Translations under genes and position numbers: made by a program
Notes under the pieces: model-generated
Databases searched by the model: none
What the model was told of the DNA's origin: nothing
What the model saw: the letters and a program-made list of their open reading frames with translations, nothing else
Assembly (NCBI RefSeq): GCF_017873435.1
Contig: NZ_JAGGKG010000019.1
Span: 26,855 to 90,854, forward strand
Source: Paenibacillus turicensis
GTDB taxonomy: Bacteria > Bacillota > Bacilli > Paenibacillales > Paenibacillaceae
Direction of reading: 5' to 3'
Length of the DNA stretch: 64,000 nucleotides
Shown: positions 63,930 through 64,000 of the stretch, piece after piece
How the letters are laid out: each line of letters starts with the position of its first letter
Position numbering within the stretch: position 1 is the first letter of the stretch

Positions 63930-64000
63930 CTGTATTCCCTTAAATTTGGTCTTTGAAATAAAACGAGCACTCCCTTAAGATAATGGTGTCTACCAAAACA
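63930..64000. repeat. Partial copy R5 of the dispersed repeat
   Basis: GATGGAATTTGATTTTAAGAG (63904-63924 region) is identical to the complement of the inner left arm of copy R3. The following bases diverge but keep a CCCTTAA-rich pattern, and the element would run past the window edge. Confidence 0.35.

Overview
The window looks like part of a chromosome of an endospore-forming, AT-rich low-GC Gram-positive bacterium, most likely a Paenibacillaceae-type Bacillales. The evidence is strong AGGAGG ribosome-binding sites with many TTG/GTG starts, sigma-A type promoters, a T-box, a guanine riboswitch, a LicT/BglG antitermination system, germinant-receptor genes, and a futalosine-type (MqnP-like) prenyltransferase. 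No rRNA, tRNA, prophage, complete insertion sequence or CRISPR array was seen.

Region 1 (1-3.7 kb): the end of a CPA2 cation/proton antiporter gene preceded by an unidentified transcription attenuator, a MarR-regulated MFS exporter, a 53-residue membrane protein, and a strongly promoted, structured leader or small RNA. Region 2 (3.7-17.3 kb) is the most interesting part. It is a variant of the flavin-based extracellular electron transfer (EET) locus known from Listeria: eetA, eetB, a complete ECF energising module (EcfA1, EcfA2, EcfT), a U32 Fe-S hydroxylase-like protein, a class III aminotransferase, an MqnP-like prenyltransferase, a polyprenyl diphosphate synthase with a HepS-like small partner, ndh2 with a membrane C-terminus, and the two-domain FMN lipoprotein pplA. 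The pplA promoter has an extended -10, no -35 and an FNR/CRP-type site centred at -41.5. Neither the FMN transferase (ApbE/FmnB) nor RibU is in the window. The likely flow is NADH -> Ndh2 -> a dedicated quinone -> membrane proteins EetA/EetB -> flavinylated PplA -> extracellular acceptors.

Region 3 (17.5-36.7 kb) is housekeeping: an orphan 5TM sensor kinase, RidA, an SNF2 helicase with a separate SWIM zinc-finger partner, a small alarmone synthetase whose frame has no AUG/GUG/UUG start, MscL with a C-terminal zinc ribbon, riboswitch-controlled xpt-pbuX, methionine aminopeptidase, a DUF420 protein, a TetR-regulated ABC transporter operon, and argS under a T-box with a CGG specifier. A family of 110-270 bp imperfect palindromic repeats lies in several of these intergenic regions. 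Two copies sit between an attenuator and the gene it controls.

Region 4 (37.4-57.2 kb) is accessory: a YtrA-type GntR/ABC operon, paired SMR exporters with a TetR and a 28-bp perfect palindrome, a licT-bglP-GH1-GH1 aryl-beta-glucoside operon with an antiterminator/terminator, a TetR-controlled FAD monooxygenase, a MerR/MFS pair, a GH4 phospho-beta-glucosidase, and another MFS/TetR pair. Region 5 (57.5-64 kb) holds a chemoreceptor and a split germinant receptor locus: gerA-gerC leftward, gerB plus a two-TM D-type subunit rightward.
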